This document shows, one piece after another, positions 1 to 8,939 of a stretch of DNA of 64,000 nucleotides. The notes under the pieces were generated by a model, which was not told the DNA's origin, made no database searches, and saw only the letters and a program-made list of their open reading frames with translations. The position numbers and the translations under genes are program-made. Position 1 is the first letter of the stretch, and every line of letters begins with the position of its first letter. The DNA lies in assembly GCA_016872645.1 (NCBI GenBank), contig VGZH01000005.1:31116-95115 (forward strand), in the 5' to 3' direction. Source of the stretch: Planctomycetota bacterium (GTDB lineage: Bacteria; Planctomycetota; Planctomycetia; Planctomycetales; Planctomycetaceae).

Positions 1-2
1 TC

Positions 3-506
3 ATCTCCACTGACGGCGAGCGGTCGATCCGCCTGAAAAAGGATGTGACGATCGTGGGCCGTAAGCGTGGCGTCTGTGACATCTTCATTGATCGCAGCAG
101 CATCTCCAAGCTGCACTGCATGATCGTGAAGACGGACGGACTGCTGTTCATTCGAGATCTTGGCAGCACAAACGGGACCAAGGTCAACGGCCAGCGAGTC
201 ACTCGCGGAGCATTGCTGCCTGGCGATGAACTCGCCTTCGCGAATGCGAAATACAAAGTGCACCTCGGTCCGGATGATCCCGACATGGTCGAGCAGGATG
301 CGGGGACCGAGGTCATGTCGGCCTTACCCAAGCGCGAGTCCAACGAATGCCGAATGGACGAGGACGACGATGATGACCTTCGGCCTGCCAAGGTGTCGTA
401 CAGTGACAGCGGTGACCTTGTCCGACTGGGTAAGGTGTCTCAGAGCGACGTCCGTCTGCTGACCGATTCGGAAGCCAAAGACGAAGGCCTGGATGACGAC
501 TTGTAG
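3..506 (+). CDS. FHA domain protein, 5' truncated by the window edge
   Basis: The reading frame is open from base 3, so the true start lies before the window; a GTG at 45 falls inside the domain and is not the likely start. The visible part is the core of a forkhead-associated (phosphothreonine-binding) domain: IVGR, the SS-x-S-x-LHC segment, and LGSTNGTKVNG, which are the usual FHA signatures. A roughly 70-residue acidic tail follows (EDDDDDL and a DDDL end) that looks disordered. FHA domains dock onto phosphorylated partners in Ser/Thr kinase signalling. The substrate or partner cannot be read from the sequence. The TAG stop lies in a short GTAGCCC word that also ends two other genes in this window (see findings). 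Confidence 0.85.
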   Translation: MSTDGERSIRLKKDVTIVGRKRGVCDIFIDRSSISKLHCMIVKTDGLLFIRDLGSTNGTKVNGQRVTRGALLPGDELAFANAKYKVHLGPDDPDMVEQDAGTEVMSALPKRESNECRMDEDDDDDLRPAKVSYSDSGDLVRLGKVSQSDVRLLTDSEAKDEGLDDDL

Positions 507-551
507 CCCTCAGGCTTCGCGACGGAGCGACTCTGCGACAGGGCGACTGTG

Positions 552-3500
552 ATGCTCAGGGATTGGGAACGCCGGCTTGCCGAAACCATGCTGTCTGATC
601 GGCATCGTCTGCGGCAACAAATCCGTCAGCTTTGCGCGGCAGAGAAGGCCAAGCGGCCGAATGACTCGTTGCTGCCGAAGTTGGAAGAGGCGTTCCGTCG
701 CTCGATCGAGCGGCGAGACAGCCGTGCGGCCAGCGTGCCGAAGATTGAGTTCGACTCGGAATTGCCAATCCTCGCCAAGCGCAGTGAGATCGAAGCCTCG
801 ATCCGAGATAATCAAGTAGTGATCGTCTGCGGCGAGACCGGTTCTGGAAAATCGACACAGTTGCCAAAGCTGTGCCTGTCGCTGGGGCGCGGCGTTTGCG
901 GCTTGATCGGTCACACGCAGCCGCGACGCGTCGCCGCGCGGACGATTGCCGCCCGTGTCGCCGAAGAATTGAAGACGACGCTCGGTGCGACGGTCGGGTT
1001 CAAAATCCGCTTCACCGAAGCGACCCAGCCGAACACGCTCATCAAGTTGATGACCGACGGTGTGCTGCTGGCCGAAACTCGCAGTGATTGGTTCCTCGAT
1101 CAGTACGACACGATCATCGTCGATGAGGCTCATGAGCGAAGCCTCAACATCGACTTCTTGCTCGGCTATTTGAAACGGCTGCTGCCGAGGCGACCGGATC
1201 TGAAAGTGATCATCACGTCGGCGACGATCGACGCAGCGAGATTCGCCGAGCACTTTGGATCGTCGAGTCATCCAGCTCCGATTCTGGAAGTTTCTGGCCG
1301 GATGTATCCGGTCGAAACCCGCTGGCGACCGGGAGGAGGGTCGCGTATCGAGGAGCGAGAAGCGAGAAATGAGGTCCCCGCTGTCCCACCTGCCTCTTCA
1401 TTATCCCTCACCCCTCGCCTCTCACCTCTGACTGACGACCCGCAACAGGCGATCCTCGCAGCGGTCGATGAACTCGTCACCGAGGGTTTGTGGGACATCC
1501 TGATCTTTCAACCGACCGAGTGGGACATCCACGAGACGGCGAAGTTGCTGCGAGCGCGGTTCAACATCACGACCGGACGAAAGGGACAAAAGGCTGATGT
1601 CGAGATTCTGCCGTTATACGCTCGGCTGACGCTGGCTGAACAACAGCGTGTCTTCGGGCCACGTTCCGGTCAGCGACGCATCGTCATCGCCACAAACGTT
1701 GCTGAGTCCTCACTGACGGTCCCCGGCATTCGAGCGGTCATCGACACTGGCACAGCACGCATCAGCCGATACTCGGCACGCAGCAAGATGCAGCGTCTGC
1801 CCATCGAACCGATCTCGCAGGCGTCGGCCGATCAGCGCAAAGGACGTTGCGGACGCATTGGGCCGGGAGTTTGCATCCGGCTATTTGACGAGGCGGACTA
1901 CAAGACTCGCGAGCAGTTCACTCCGCCAGAGATTCTGCGCACAAACCTTGCATCGGTCATCCTGCAAACGCAGTCGCTCAATCTCGGCGCGATCGAGGAC
2001 TTCCCGTTTCTCGAACCGCCGAAGCCGACGGCAATTCGCGACGGCTACAAGACCCTGTTTGAACTCGGAGCGGTCAACGAGCGAAACGAACTGACCAAAC
2101 TCGGCCGCACGCTGGCGCGATTACCAGTTGATCCGCGAATCGCGCGGCTGATCGTTGCGGGACACGACGAGGGCTGCCTGAACGACATCCTGATTATTGC
2201 CGCCGCACTGGAGGCTCAAGATCCGCGCGAGCGGCCGCTCGACAAACAGCAGGCGGCCGACGAAAAGCACAAGCCGTTTCAGCACCCCAACTCAGACTTT
2301 CTGAGTCTTTTGAAACTGTGGGATTTCTTCCAGCACTTGAAGGAGACGCTCTCGAACAGCCAGGTTCGTAAAGCGTGCCTGCAAAACTTTCTGAACTTCA
2401 ACCGGCTCCGCGAATGGGCTGACGTCCACCGGCAGTTGGTCGAGTTGGCGAAGGAGAACGGTCTGAAAGTGGGGAAGCGTCAGTGGCCCGTGGTCCGTGG
2501 TCCGTTGGAATCGCCAATGCCGACTAGATCCCACGGACAACGGGCCACGGACAACGGATCATCCACGGCGATTCATCGTGCCTTGCTGACGGGTTTTCTC
2601 GCGAGCATTGCGAATCGCGAGAGCGAATCGTCCGAGTACACCGCCGCGGGCGGCATGAAAGCGGTCGTCTGGCCGGGATCGGGGACGTGCGACTTAAAGC
2701 CGAAATGGATCGTCGCGGCGGAGCTGATCGAAACCAGCAAGCGGTACCTGAGGATGGTCGCACAGATCGACCCGGCCTGGATCGAATCGCTGGCCGAGCA
2801 TCTCGTCACGCGAACTCACAGCGAGCCGCATTGGGATCGAGCCGCCGGCTCGGCGATGGCGTTCGAGCGGGTGTCGTTGTCTGGACTGACGATCGTGCCC
2901 CGTCGCAAAGTTCAGTTAGGTCGGATCGACGCCGTCACCGCACGGCGGCTGCTGATTCAACATGGCTTGGTCGAGCGGGATTTTGACTGCACCGCGCCGT
3001 TCTTCATCCACAACACGAAGTTGATCGAGGAACTCGAAGCACTGCGAGTGAAGTCTCGCCGCGCTGACTTCTTGAAAGGCGAAGAGGCACTGCTGGAGTT
3101 CTACGAGCAGCGGATTCCTGCGGAGGTCGTCGACGGATCAAGCCTTCTAAAGTGGTGCAAAGCACCATTCCCGTCTCCTCTCACAAGGGAACAGGGGACC
3201 CGCGAACGTTCGCTCTTCCTCTCGCGCGGAGACCTGCTGAATCCCGAGCGTGCCGCGGCCACGGATACGGACTTTCCGGCGACGTTGAAGCTCAAGCACA
3301 TTCACGTCCCGCTCGAATACAAGCTCGAACCGGGCGAGGCGGATGACGGGATCACGATCACCGTGCCGCAGGAGGGACTCAATCAAATCGACTCGCAGCG
3401 ACTCGGCTGGCTCGTGCCGGGATTACTCGAAGAGAAAGTTATCGCGCTGATCAAGTCGCTGCCAAAAGAACTACGGCGGCTGTTCGTTCCGGTGCCGGAG

Positions 3501-4652
3501 ACGGCGAAGACGGTCCTCAAGCAAATCAAGTTCGGCGAAGGGCACGTCAACGCGGCAGTTGTGGCAGCGCTCTCAAAGCTGAGCGGCCAGCGCATCGATC
3601 CCAGCGAAATTCGAGAGGCCGACTTGCCTCCGCATCTGCGAATCAGCGTCAAAGTCTTGGGGGCGGACGGCCAGACGCTCGGAGTCAGTCGCGACCTCGA
3701 TCAACTACGCGGACAACTCGGCGCGAAGGCATCAGCAAGTTTCTCGGCCATCGACCACTCGCAATGGAATCGCGACGGACTGATCGATTGGGACTTTGAC
3801 GTGCTGCCGCCGAGCGTTGAGCTCGAACATGGGGGCTTGAAGCTGAAGGGCTATCCGTCGTTGGTCGATCGGGGCGACAGCGTTTCACTGCGACTCGCCG
3901 ATTCGGCAGAGCGAGCAGCGTTCGACACATGGCTCGGATTGCGACGACTGTTTGTCATCGCCGCCGCAAAGGAGTTGAAGAAGCAGGTGCAGCACTTGCC
4001 GGAGCTTGGCAAGTGGACGCTGCTGACGGCGACCTTACCGGACAAAGGACGGCTGCCGCAACAACTCATCGAGTTGATCGCGGAGCGGGCGCTGTTCGTG
4101 GGGCAGGTTTCCAGCCTGCCCCAAGTTTCGCGGACGAAGTCGCAGTTTCAAGCGCATGTCCGCACGGGGAGGTCGCACATCCCGTCCGCCGTACAAGACG
4201 TCATCAAGTCGATCGGCCCGTTGTTCGCCGCATACACGGAGGCTCGTCGCGCGATTGAAGGTTGTCGTTTGCCGTTCGCTCAAACCGCTGTGGCGGATTG
4301 CCGAGAACAGCTTTCGCGACTGACCGAGGCTGGGTTTCTCACAACGACGTCATGGGATTGGCTGCAACAGTTTCCACGCTACTTCCAAGGCATCGCGCTG
4401 CGCATCAAGAAGCTCACTGCTGCTGGACAAGCTCGCGATCAACGCGCTGCGACCGATATCGAACCGCGTTCACGAAAACTGCTCGCGCGACTTGACGCCG
4501 CCAAGGAATCGGGCCGTCACGAACCGGAACTTGCGACCTGTCGTTGGATGCTGGAGGAACTGCGTGTGTCGCTGTTCGCACAAGAATTGCGAACTGCGAT
4601 CCCGATCTCGCCGCAGCGCTGGGACAAGCAGTGGGAAGCCGTGACGAAGTGA
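552..4652 (+). CDS. hrpA: ATP-dependent DEAH-box RNA helicase HrpA
   Basis: The protein is about 1366 residues, near the usual HrpA length of about 1300. Walker A GETGSGKST is at about residues 94-102 and the DEAH box at about 191-194; the motif III-like ITSATID and the motif VI-like QRKGRCGRIGPG follow. The helicase-associated HA2/OB region and the long HrpA-specific C-terminal part (DUF3418) come next. HrpA enzymes remodel RNA or ribosomes using ATP. ATG 552 directly follows a GTG at 549 and either could be the start. What is odd is that four segments (about residues 260-294, 644-672, 867-894 and 1182-1212) look like translated intergenic repeats rather than helicase sequence, yet keep the frame open. 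The family call is secure; the effect of the insertions is unknown. Confidence 0.95.
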   Translation: MLRDWERRLAETMLSDRHRLRQQIRQLCAAEKAKRPNDSLLPKLEEAFRRSIERRDSRAASVPKIEFDSELPILAKRSEIEASIRDNQVVIVCGETGSGKSTQLPKLCLSLGRGVCGLIGHTQPRRVAARTIAARVAEELKTTLGATVGFKIRFTEATQPNTLIKLMTDGVLLAETRSDWFLDQYDTIIVDEAHERSLNIDFLLGYLKRLLPRRPDLKVIITSATIDAARFAEHFGSSSHPAPILEVSGRMYPVETRWRPGGGSRIEEREARNEVPAVPPASSLSLTPRLSPLTDDPQQAILAAVDELVTEGLWDILIFQPTEWDIHETAKLLRARFNITTGRKGQKADVEILPLYARLTLAEQQRVFGPRSGQRRIVIATNVAESSLTVPGIRAVIDTGTARISRYSARSKMQRLPIEPISQASADQRKGRCGRIGPGVCIRLFDEADYKTREQFTPPEILRTNLASVILQTQSLNLGAIEDFPFLEPPKPTAIRDGYKTLFELGAVNERNELTKLGRTLARLPVDPRIARLIVAGHDEGCLNDILIIAAALEAQDPRERPLDKQQAADEKHKPFQHPNSDFLSLLKLWDFFQHLKETLSNSQVRKACLQNFLNFNRLREWADVHRQLVELAKENGLKVGKRQWPVVRGPLESPMPTRSHGQRATDNGSSTAIHRALLTGFLASIANRESESSEYTAAGGMKAVVWPGSGTCDLKPKWIVAAELIETSKRYLRMVAQIDPAWIESLAEHLVTRTHSEPHWDRAAGSAMAFERVSLSGLTIVPRRKVQLGRIDAVTARRLLIQHGLVERDFDCTAPFFIHNTKLIEELEALRVKSRRADFLKGEEALLEFYEQRIPAEVVDGSSLLKWCKAPFPSPLTREQGTRERSLFLSRGDLLNPERAAATDTDFPATLKLKHIHVPLEYKLEPGEADDGITITVPQEGLNQIDSQRLGWLVPGLLEEKVIALIKSLPKELRRLFVPVPETAKTVLKQIKFGEGHVNAAVVAALSKLSGQRIDPSEIREADLPPHLRISVKVLGADGQTLGVSRDLDQLRGQLGAKASASFSAIDHSQWNRDGLIDWDFDVLPPSVELEHGGLKLKGYPSLVDRGDSVSLRLADSAERAAFDTWLGLRRLFVIAAAKELKKQVQHLPELGKWTLLTATLPDKGRLPQQLIELIAERALFVGQVSSLPQVSRTKSQFQAHVRTGRSHIPSAVQDVIKSIGPLFAAYTEARRAIEGCRLPFAQTAVADCREQLSRLTEAGFLTTTSWDWLQQFPRYFQGIALRIKKLTAAGQARDQRAATDIEPRSRKLLARLDAAKESGRHEPELATCRWMLEELRVSLFAQELRTAIPISPQRWDKQWEAVTK
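1345..1432. repeat. In-frame word-repeat insertion in hrpA (1)
   Basis: A GAGGAGCGAGAAGCGAGAAA-type stretch is followed by CCCTCACCCCTCGCCTCTCA-type sequence, roughly inverse to each other. Similar GCGAGGGGCGAGG words occur at 44316-44350, upstream of and inside the start of birA. In hrpA it is translated as a low-complexity Ser/Pro/Arg/Glu peptide between conserved helicase segments. Confidence 0.5.
2483..2548. repeat. In-frame inverted repeat in hrpA (2)
   Basis: The left arm GTGGCCCGTGGTCCGTGG (2483-2500) and right arm CCACGGACAACGGGCCAC (2531-2548) are reverse complements at 17 of 18 positions. They are separated by 30 nt and lie inside the helicase reading frame. This is the architecture of a small palindromic repeat, not of helicase coding sequence. 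Confidence 0.7.
3152..3232. repeat. In-frame repeat-like insertion in hrpA (3)
   Basis: The run CCCGTCTCCTCTCACAAGGG followed by an AACAGGGGACCCGCG word interrupts the HrpA C-terminal region and is translated as a Pro/Thr/Arg-rich peptide. It resembles intergenic purine/pyrimidine word repeats rather than conserved protein sequence. No second full copy was found in the window, so the call is tentative. Confidence 0.35.
4099..4123. repeat. In-frame palindrome in hrpA (4), VGQ..SLPQV family
   Basis: TGGGGCAGG (4099-4107) pairs perfectly with CCTGCCCCA (4115-4123) across a 7-nt loop. In the hrpA frame it encodes FVGQVSSLPQVSR. A related palindrome at 23571-23590, inside an unrelated gene on the other strand, encodes FVGQAGSLPQVRR in the same frame. 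Confidence 0.7.
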
Positions 4653-4820
4653 TCCGGAAACACCAAGGCCGCGTGGTCGAAACATTCGCTCAAGGACAAA
4701 TGGCCGCGAGCCAATCAAGTCATCATTGCCCGACTCAACGGTGATCGGCGCCCGCACATTGCCGTCACCGCCGAATACGATTCGAGCGAGCTGCGCTGAT
4801 GGCTTAACGACCGGCAATAA
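4653..4820 (+). pseudogene. Remnant of a VCBS/FG-GAP repeat protein
   Basis: Directly after hrpA an open stretch reads NTKAAWSKHSLKDKWP, then QVIIARLNGDRRPHIAV, then TAEYDSSELR. It is cut by TGA at 4797-4799 followed by a Trp codon, where family members usually have ELRWW, and then by TAA at 4818-4820. The pattern (L-N-G-D-x-R-P-x-I-A-V-x-A-E) is typical of planctomycete VCBS/FG-GAP repeats. There is no start codon or RBS in frame. I read it as the eroded 3' end of a lost gene. Nothing else coding is visible in the 360 nt between hrpA and the next start at 5013. Confidence 0.45.
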
Positions 4821-5012
4821 TCTCGCGACTGCAGCTAAGGCCGTCACGACCGGACCAGCTTCCGGCCATTGAGGAGGACACGGCAAGTTGTTCCGGTTGA
4901 CGATGTCCACCAACAGCCCTACGGTACGCATCAGCCGATACCAATTAGAGGCCAACGGATGGCCCTGTCCCGCCTAACTCGGTTCCCACTTGATTCGCCG
5001 GAGGCCCACCAA

Positions 5013-7568
5013 ATGCCGGCAAAATTTTCCTGGTTGCTGCCTTCCCTCCGACCGGTTGTCGCGTTCGCCGTGACGGTTTTCGCGGTGTGCTCGCCGTCGG
5101 TCGCTCAGGCCCAAGAACCACTGCATCACCGGATCGATCAGTTAGTAAATTCCGCCCCGCTTGGCCCCGTGGCCCCAGTCTGCTCCGACGCGGAATTCGT
5201 GCGGCGAGTCAGCCTCGACCTCAACGGCATGACTCCGACTGGCTCAGAAGCGAAAGCGTTTCTGGATGACCCGGCTCCGGACAAGCGACAGAAACTCATC
5301 GACAAACTGTTGGCCAGTCCGCGATTCGCTCGGCACCTGACGAACAAGTTCGACGTGGAGTTAATGGAACGCCGGGCTGACGCCAACATCCCATCGCCTG
5401 AGTGGCAGAAGTACTTGTATGAGTCATTCCTCGCCAACAAACCGTACGACCAACTCGTCCGCGAGATCATCGCGGCCGACGGCGTCGAACCGGCAACTCG
5501 ACCCGCCGCGAAGTTTTTCCTGGACCGCACTGCCGAGCCGAATCTGGTGACACGCGACATCGGCCGAATCTTTTTCGGCCGCGACCTGCAGTGTGCTCAG
5601 TGTCACGACAGCCCGCTGGTCAATGACTTCTTGCAGTCCGACTATTACGGCATTCAGGCGTTCGTGGTCCGTACGGTGATGTTCAACGACGCGACCGCAA
5701 AGAAACAATTCCTCGGTGAAAAAGCGGACGGCGATGTCGCCTTCACGTCGGTCTTCACGAAAGAGTCGGGCGTGAGTGCCCCGCGCGTGCCGGCCGGAAC
5801 GTTCGTCGAAGACCCACTGCTGCCGATCGGCGAGGAATACAACGTCAAGCCGACTGACAAGACTCGCCCCGTCCCGAAGTACAGCCGCCGAGCCAAACTC
5901 GCCGAGGCGATCACAACCACGAACAACGTGCCGTTCAATCGGAACATCGCAAACCGCCTGTGGGCAATGATGCTCGGCCGAGGGATCGTGCATCCGTTGG
6001 ACCTGCACCATTCGGACAACCCGCCGACGCACCCAGAGCTGCTCGACCTGCTGACCGCTGAAGTGGTCGCAGCCAAGTATGACCTGAAGACAATCCTGCG
6101 CGAGATCGCGCTGACGCAGACCTACCAGCGATCCGGCGAACTTCCGGCTGACTGGAACGCCGCCTCGCAACAAGCTGCCGCGCTGCTCGCCGCACTCGAC
6201 CCGAAGCAGAACGAAATCTCCGCCGCGATCGATCAATCGAAGGAAGCGGCGAAGCCGGCTGAAACGGAATTTGACACAGTCAAGAAAACGGTCGCACCCG
6301 CCCGCGACGAACTGACCAAGATCACCGCAGCCGCCGTCGAAGCTCGCAAACAGTTCGATGCCGCGACGGACGCGGTCGAGAAGACCGACGCTCAGATCGT
6401 ACCGAAAACGGAAGCGGTCAAACCTCTGGCCGAGATCGCTGCGAAAGCGAACGAGGCTCTCGCGAAGATTCCGAGCGACGCGGACCTCAAAAAGGCGACT
6501 GACTTCTTCACCGCTCGCACGACGGCCCTCAACAACGAAATCGCCGCGCTGACGAAGACTCGTGAAACGCAAGTCGCTGCGGTGAAGCCGAAACAAGACG
6601 CTTTCACAGTCGCCGCGACTGCGATCAATCCCGTGCGCGAAAAATGGACCGCCGAAAAAGCGAAGCTCGACGCCGCTCGCGAGAAAGCCGAGGCTGCGAT
6701 GGTCGGGATTCGGGCGATCAACGCGAACCGCAACGTGATTGCTCGCCGCGTCACCGGCTTGAAAACGCTCGCGGGCTACAACGAACAAGTCGCGAAGGTG
6801 GCCGCGTCGCAAGCCGTTCTCGTCGCGAAACAAACCGAACTCGCGACCGCTCAGACGATGCTGACTCAAGCGGCGGATGATGCCGCGAAGGCGGCTGCTC
6901 AGAAGGCTGTCACCGATGTAACCGCGTCGCTCGCGGCCGCACAACAACAAACGAAATCGGACGCCGACCAACTCGCCGCGACTCGCGAACAGGTTTTGCA
7001 GTTCTGCACCGAGCACTTTTATGTCGCCAGCTTGAAGCCACTCACGCCGGAACAACTGACGGCCAGCACACTCAGCGCAACGACCGACATCGACATCCAC
7101 ACGAAAAAAGCGATCGCCGAAATCGACAAGGCCGCTCAAACCGCTGCCGCCGCGAATCCGCCGGTCGTCATTCCGATGCCTCTCGGCGGACGCGAACGAC
7201 AGATCGAGGAGAACGTGTACGAGAAGCTGCTGCGACCCAACGTCGGTCCATTCGTCGCGATGTTCGGCGGAGGAGCTGGTCAGCCTCAGGACGTGTTCTA
7301 CGCGACCGCCGACCAAGCTTTGTTCTACGGCAATGGCGGCACGATTCATTCCTGGGCCGGAGTGCTCGCCGCCCCACTCAACACTCAGCAAGACCCCAAG
7401 CTGTTGGCCGAAGAGATGTACCTGCACGTTTTCAATCGCCGTCCGACCGACGACGAGGTCGCACTCGTCACGAAGTACCTGCAATCCCGCGCCGAGGCCC
7501 GCATCCCCGCCATTCAAGAAATGGTTTGGGGCTTGCTGTCTTCGGCTGAGTTTCGTTTCAATCACTAA
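5013..7568 (+). CDS. Exported DUF1549/DUF1553 protein with an internal coiled-coil insertion
   Basis: ATG 5013 is chosen because GGAGG lies about 9 nt upstream and the next 30 residues form a Sec signal peptide (ending SVAQAQ). The 851-residue protein has an N-terminal DUF1549 (SLDLNGMTPTGSEAKAFL) with a CAQCH motif, then the start of DUF1553 (NRLWAMMLGRGIVHPLDLHH). About 300 residues rich in Ala/Lys/Glu/Thr follow, predicted by eye as long coiled coil (about residues 380-700). The end of DUF1553 resumes with LHVFNRRPTDDEVALV. The pair DUF1549/DUF1553 plus DUF1501 is characteristic of planctomycetes; the DUF1501 gene starts 67 nt downstream. These proteins are periplasmic or surface-associated and often linked to polysaccharide use, but no reaction is established. 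Confidence 0.9.
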   Translation: MPAKFSWLLPSLRPVVAFAVTVFAVCSPSVAQAQEPLHHRIDQLVNSAPLGPVAPVCSDAEFVRRVSLDLNGMTPTGSEAKAFLDDPAPDKRQKLIDKLLASPRFARHLTNKFDVELMERRADANIPSPEWQKYLYESFLANKPYDQLVREIIAADGVEPATRPAAKFFLDRTAEPNLVTRDIGRIFFGRDLQCAQCHDSPLVNDFLQSDYYGIQAFVVRTVMFNDATAKKQFLGEKADGDVAFTSVFTKESGVSAPRVPAGTFVEDPLLPIGEEYNVKPTDKTRPVPKYSRRAKLAEAITTTNNVPFNRNIANRLWAMMLGRGIVHPLDLHHSDNPPTHPELLDLLTAEVVAAKYDLKTILREIALTQTYQRSGELPADWNAASQQAAALLAALDPKQNEISAAIDQSKEAAKPAETEFDTVKKTVAPARDELTKITAAAVEARKQFDAATDAVEKTDAQIVPKTEAVKPLAEIAAKANEALAKIPSDADLKKATDFFTARTTALNNEIAALTKTRETQVAAVKPKQDAFTVAATAINPVREKWTAEKAKLDAAREKAEAAMVGIRAINANRNVIARRVTGLKTLAGYNEQVAKVAASQAVLVAKQTELATAQTMLTQAADDAAKAAAQKAVTDVTASLAAAQQQTKSDADQLAATREQVLQFCTEHFYVASLKPLTPEQLTASTLSATTDIDIHTKKAIAEIDKAAQTAAAANPPVVIPMPLGGRERQIEENVYEKLLRPNVGPFVAMFGGGAGQPQDVFYATADQALFYGNGGTIHSWAGVLAAPLNTQQDPKLLAEEMYLHVFNRRPTDDEVALVTKYLQSRAEARIPAIQEMVWGLLSSAEFRFNH

Positions 7569-7635
7569 CCGCCGCTCGCACGGCGAGCAGCATTTCGTCA
7601 CGCGGAGCGTGACGGTTACCTGAGGAGACCTTGCC

Positions 7636-8928
7636 ATGAAATGCTCGTATGCCTGTCAGTCGCCAGAGCACCTGATCGGTCGCCGTCAGTTTTTAGGGGG
7701 CATCGCGGCCGGAGCAGGCGCGATTGTTGGCGGCGGAATTAGCACGCTTGCCCGACCACTGATGGCGGAGCAGCTTGCGAAACAGCAGAAACGAGTGATC
7801 GTATTCAATATGCATGGTGGGCTAAGCCAGCTTGAGAGCTGGGATCCAAAGCCGGGGACGGACACCGGCGGACCGTTCCGAGCGATTCCGACGTCGCAGA
7901 CCGGAGTTCACATTTCCGAATTGCTGCCGCACACGGCCAAGCAGATGCACCGACTGGCTCTCATTCGCAGCATCAACACGAATGAAGGGGATCACGGCAA
8001 GGGAATGCACATGATGCTCACCGGTCGCAAGGAAACTCCGGGCATGGCCTTTCCGCAGATCGGAGCGGTCGCGACGAAGTGCTTGTCACCGGATGGGAAT
8101 GGCTTGCCTGGTCACATCGTCATTACTCCTGGCGGCGGCGGTGGACGTGGCAATGACTCCGCCTATCTCGGCCCGAAGTATTCCAGCATTTCGCTTGGCA
8201 ACGGCAATCCGCCCGCGAACTCGGCTCGGCCGGAAGCGATTGCCGAAGCGGTCGACGTGTCGCGGAATGACTTCCGCAAGGCGGCCAATGAACGATTCAA
8301 CCTCAAGCGTCGTACTGCGATGACCGACGCTTTCGTTCAGAGCTACGACCAGGCTCAGCAGATGATGGCACAGCGTGAGGCGTTCGATGTGACAAAGGAA
8401 TCCGATGCTGATCAAGCTCGCTACGGCAAGCACGATTTCGGACGTCACTGCCTGCTCGCTCGACGATTACTCGAACGGGGCGTGACTTTCGTGCAAGTTA
8501 CGCACTCGAACTACGACACGCACAACGAGAACTTCAATTTCCATCTCGAACAACTCGGCGAATGGGACCAGCCGTTCGCGACACTGGTCGGCGACCTGGG
8601 TGATCGCGGAATGCTCGAATCAACGCTCGTCGTAGTGCTCTGCGAGTTCGGCCGCACTCCAAACATCAACCACCTGTTTGGCCGCGACCACTGGGGAAAT
8701 GCTTGGTCCGTCTGCGTCGGCGGAGCGAAGATCATCCCCGGTGCGGTGATCGGCAAGACGAATGAGAACGGTACGAAAGTCATCGACCGCGAGGTGACCG
8801 CCGGGCATCTGTTCCACACCTACTTGAACGCGCTCGGCGTGGACTCGTCCGGTTCGTTTGACATCGGCGGCCGACCGATGCCGATCGCCGATCCCGCCTA
8901 TCAAGGGATCAAAGAGCTGATCGCCTGA
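7636..8928 (+). CDS. DUF1501 family protein, Tat-exported
   Basis: 430 residues. The N-terminus has a twin-arginine signal (RR at 16-17 in GRRQFLGG, then an Ala/Gly-rich hydrophobic stretch). The body matches DUF1501, an alkaline-phosphatase/sulfatase-fold family: FNMHGGLSQLESWDPKPG, the GDHGKGMHMMLTGR segment, LVVVLCEFGRTP and GRDHWGNAWS. A GAGGAG RBS precedes ATG 7636. It lies 67 nt after the DUF1549/DUF1553 gene and is almost certainly co-transcribed with it. The substrate is unknown; Tat export suggests folding, perhaps with metal, before secretion. Confidence 0.93.
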   Translation: MKCSYACQSPEHLIGRRQFLGGIAAGAGAIVGGGISTLARPLMAEQLAKQQKRVIVFNMHGGLSQLESWDPKPGTDTGGPFRAIPTSQTGVHISELLPHTAKQMHRLALIRSINTNEGDHGKGMHMMLTGRKETPGMAFPQIGAVATKCLSPDGNGLPGHIVITPGGGGGRGNDSAYLGPKYSSISLGNGNPPANSARPEAIAEAVDVSRNDFRKAANERFNLKRRTAMTDAFVQSYDQAQQMMAQREAFDVTKESDADQARYGKHDFGRHCLLARRLLERGVTFVQVTHSNYDTHNENFNFHLEQLGEWDQPFATLVGDLGDRGMLESTLVVVLCEFGRTPNINHLFGRDHWGNAWSVCVGGAKIIPGAVIGKTNENGTKVIDREVTAGHLFHTYLNALGVDSSGSFDIGGRPMPIADPAYQGIKELIA

Positions 8929-8939
8929 GGTTGGCTGAC

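Noticed and set aside
4797..4799. TGA in the VCBS remnant considered as selenocysteine
   Set aside because: It replaces a structural Trp codon, has no redox context, and a TAA follows seven codons later.
5424..7637. A 737-codon reverse frame
   Set aside because: Antisense to the DUF1549/DUF1553 gene; composition (Arg/Asp/Leu) is that of a mirror frame, with no domain.
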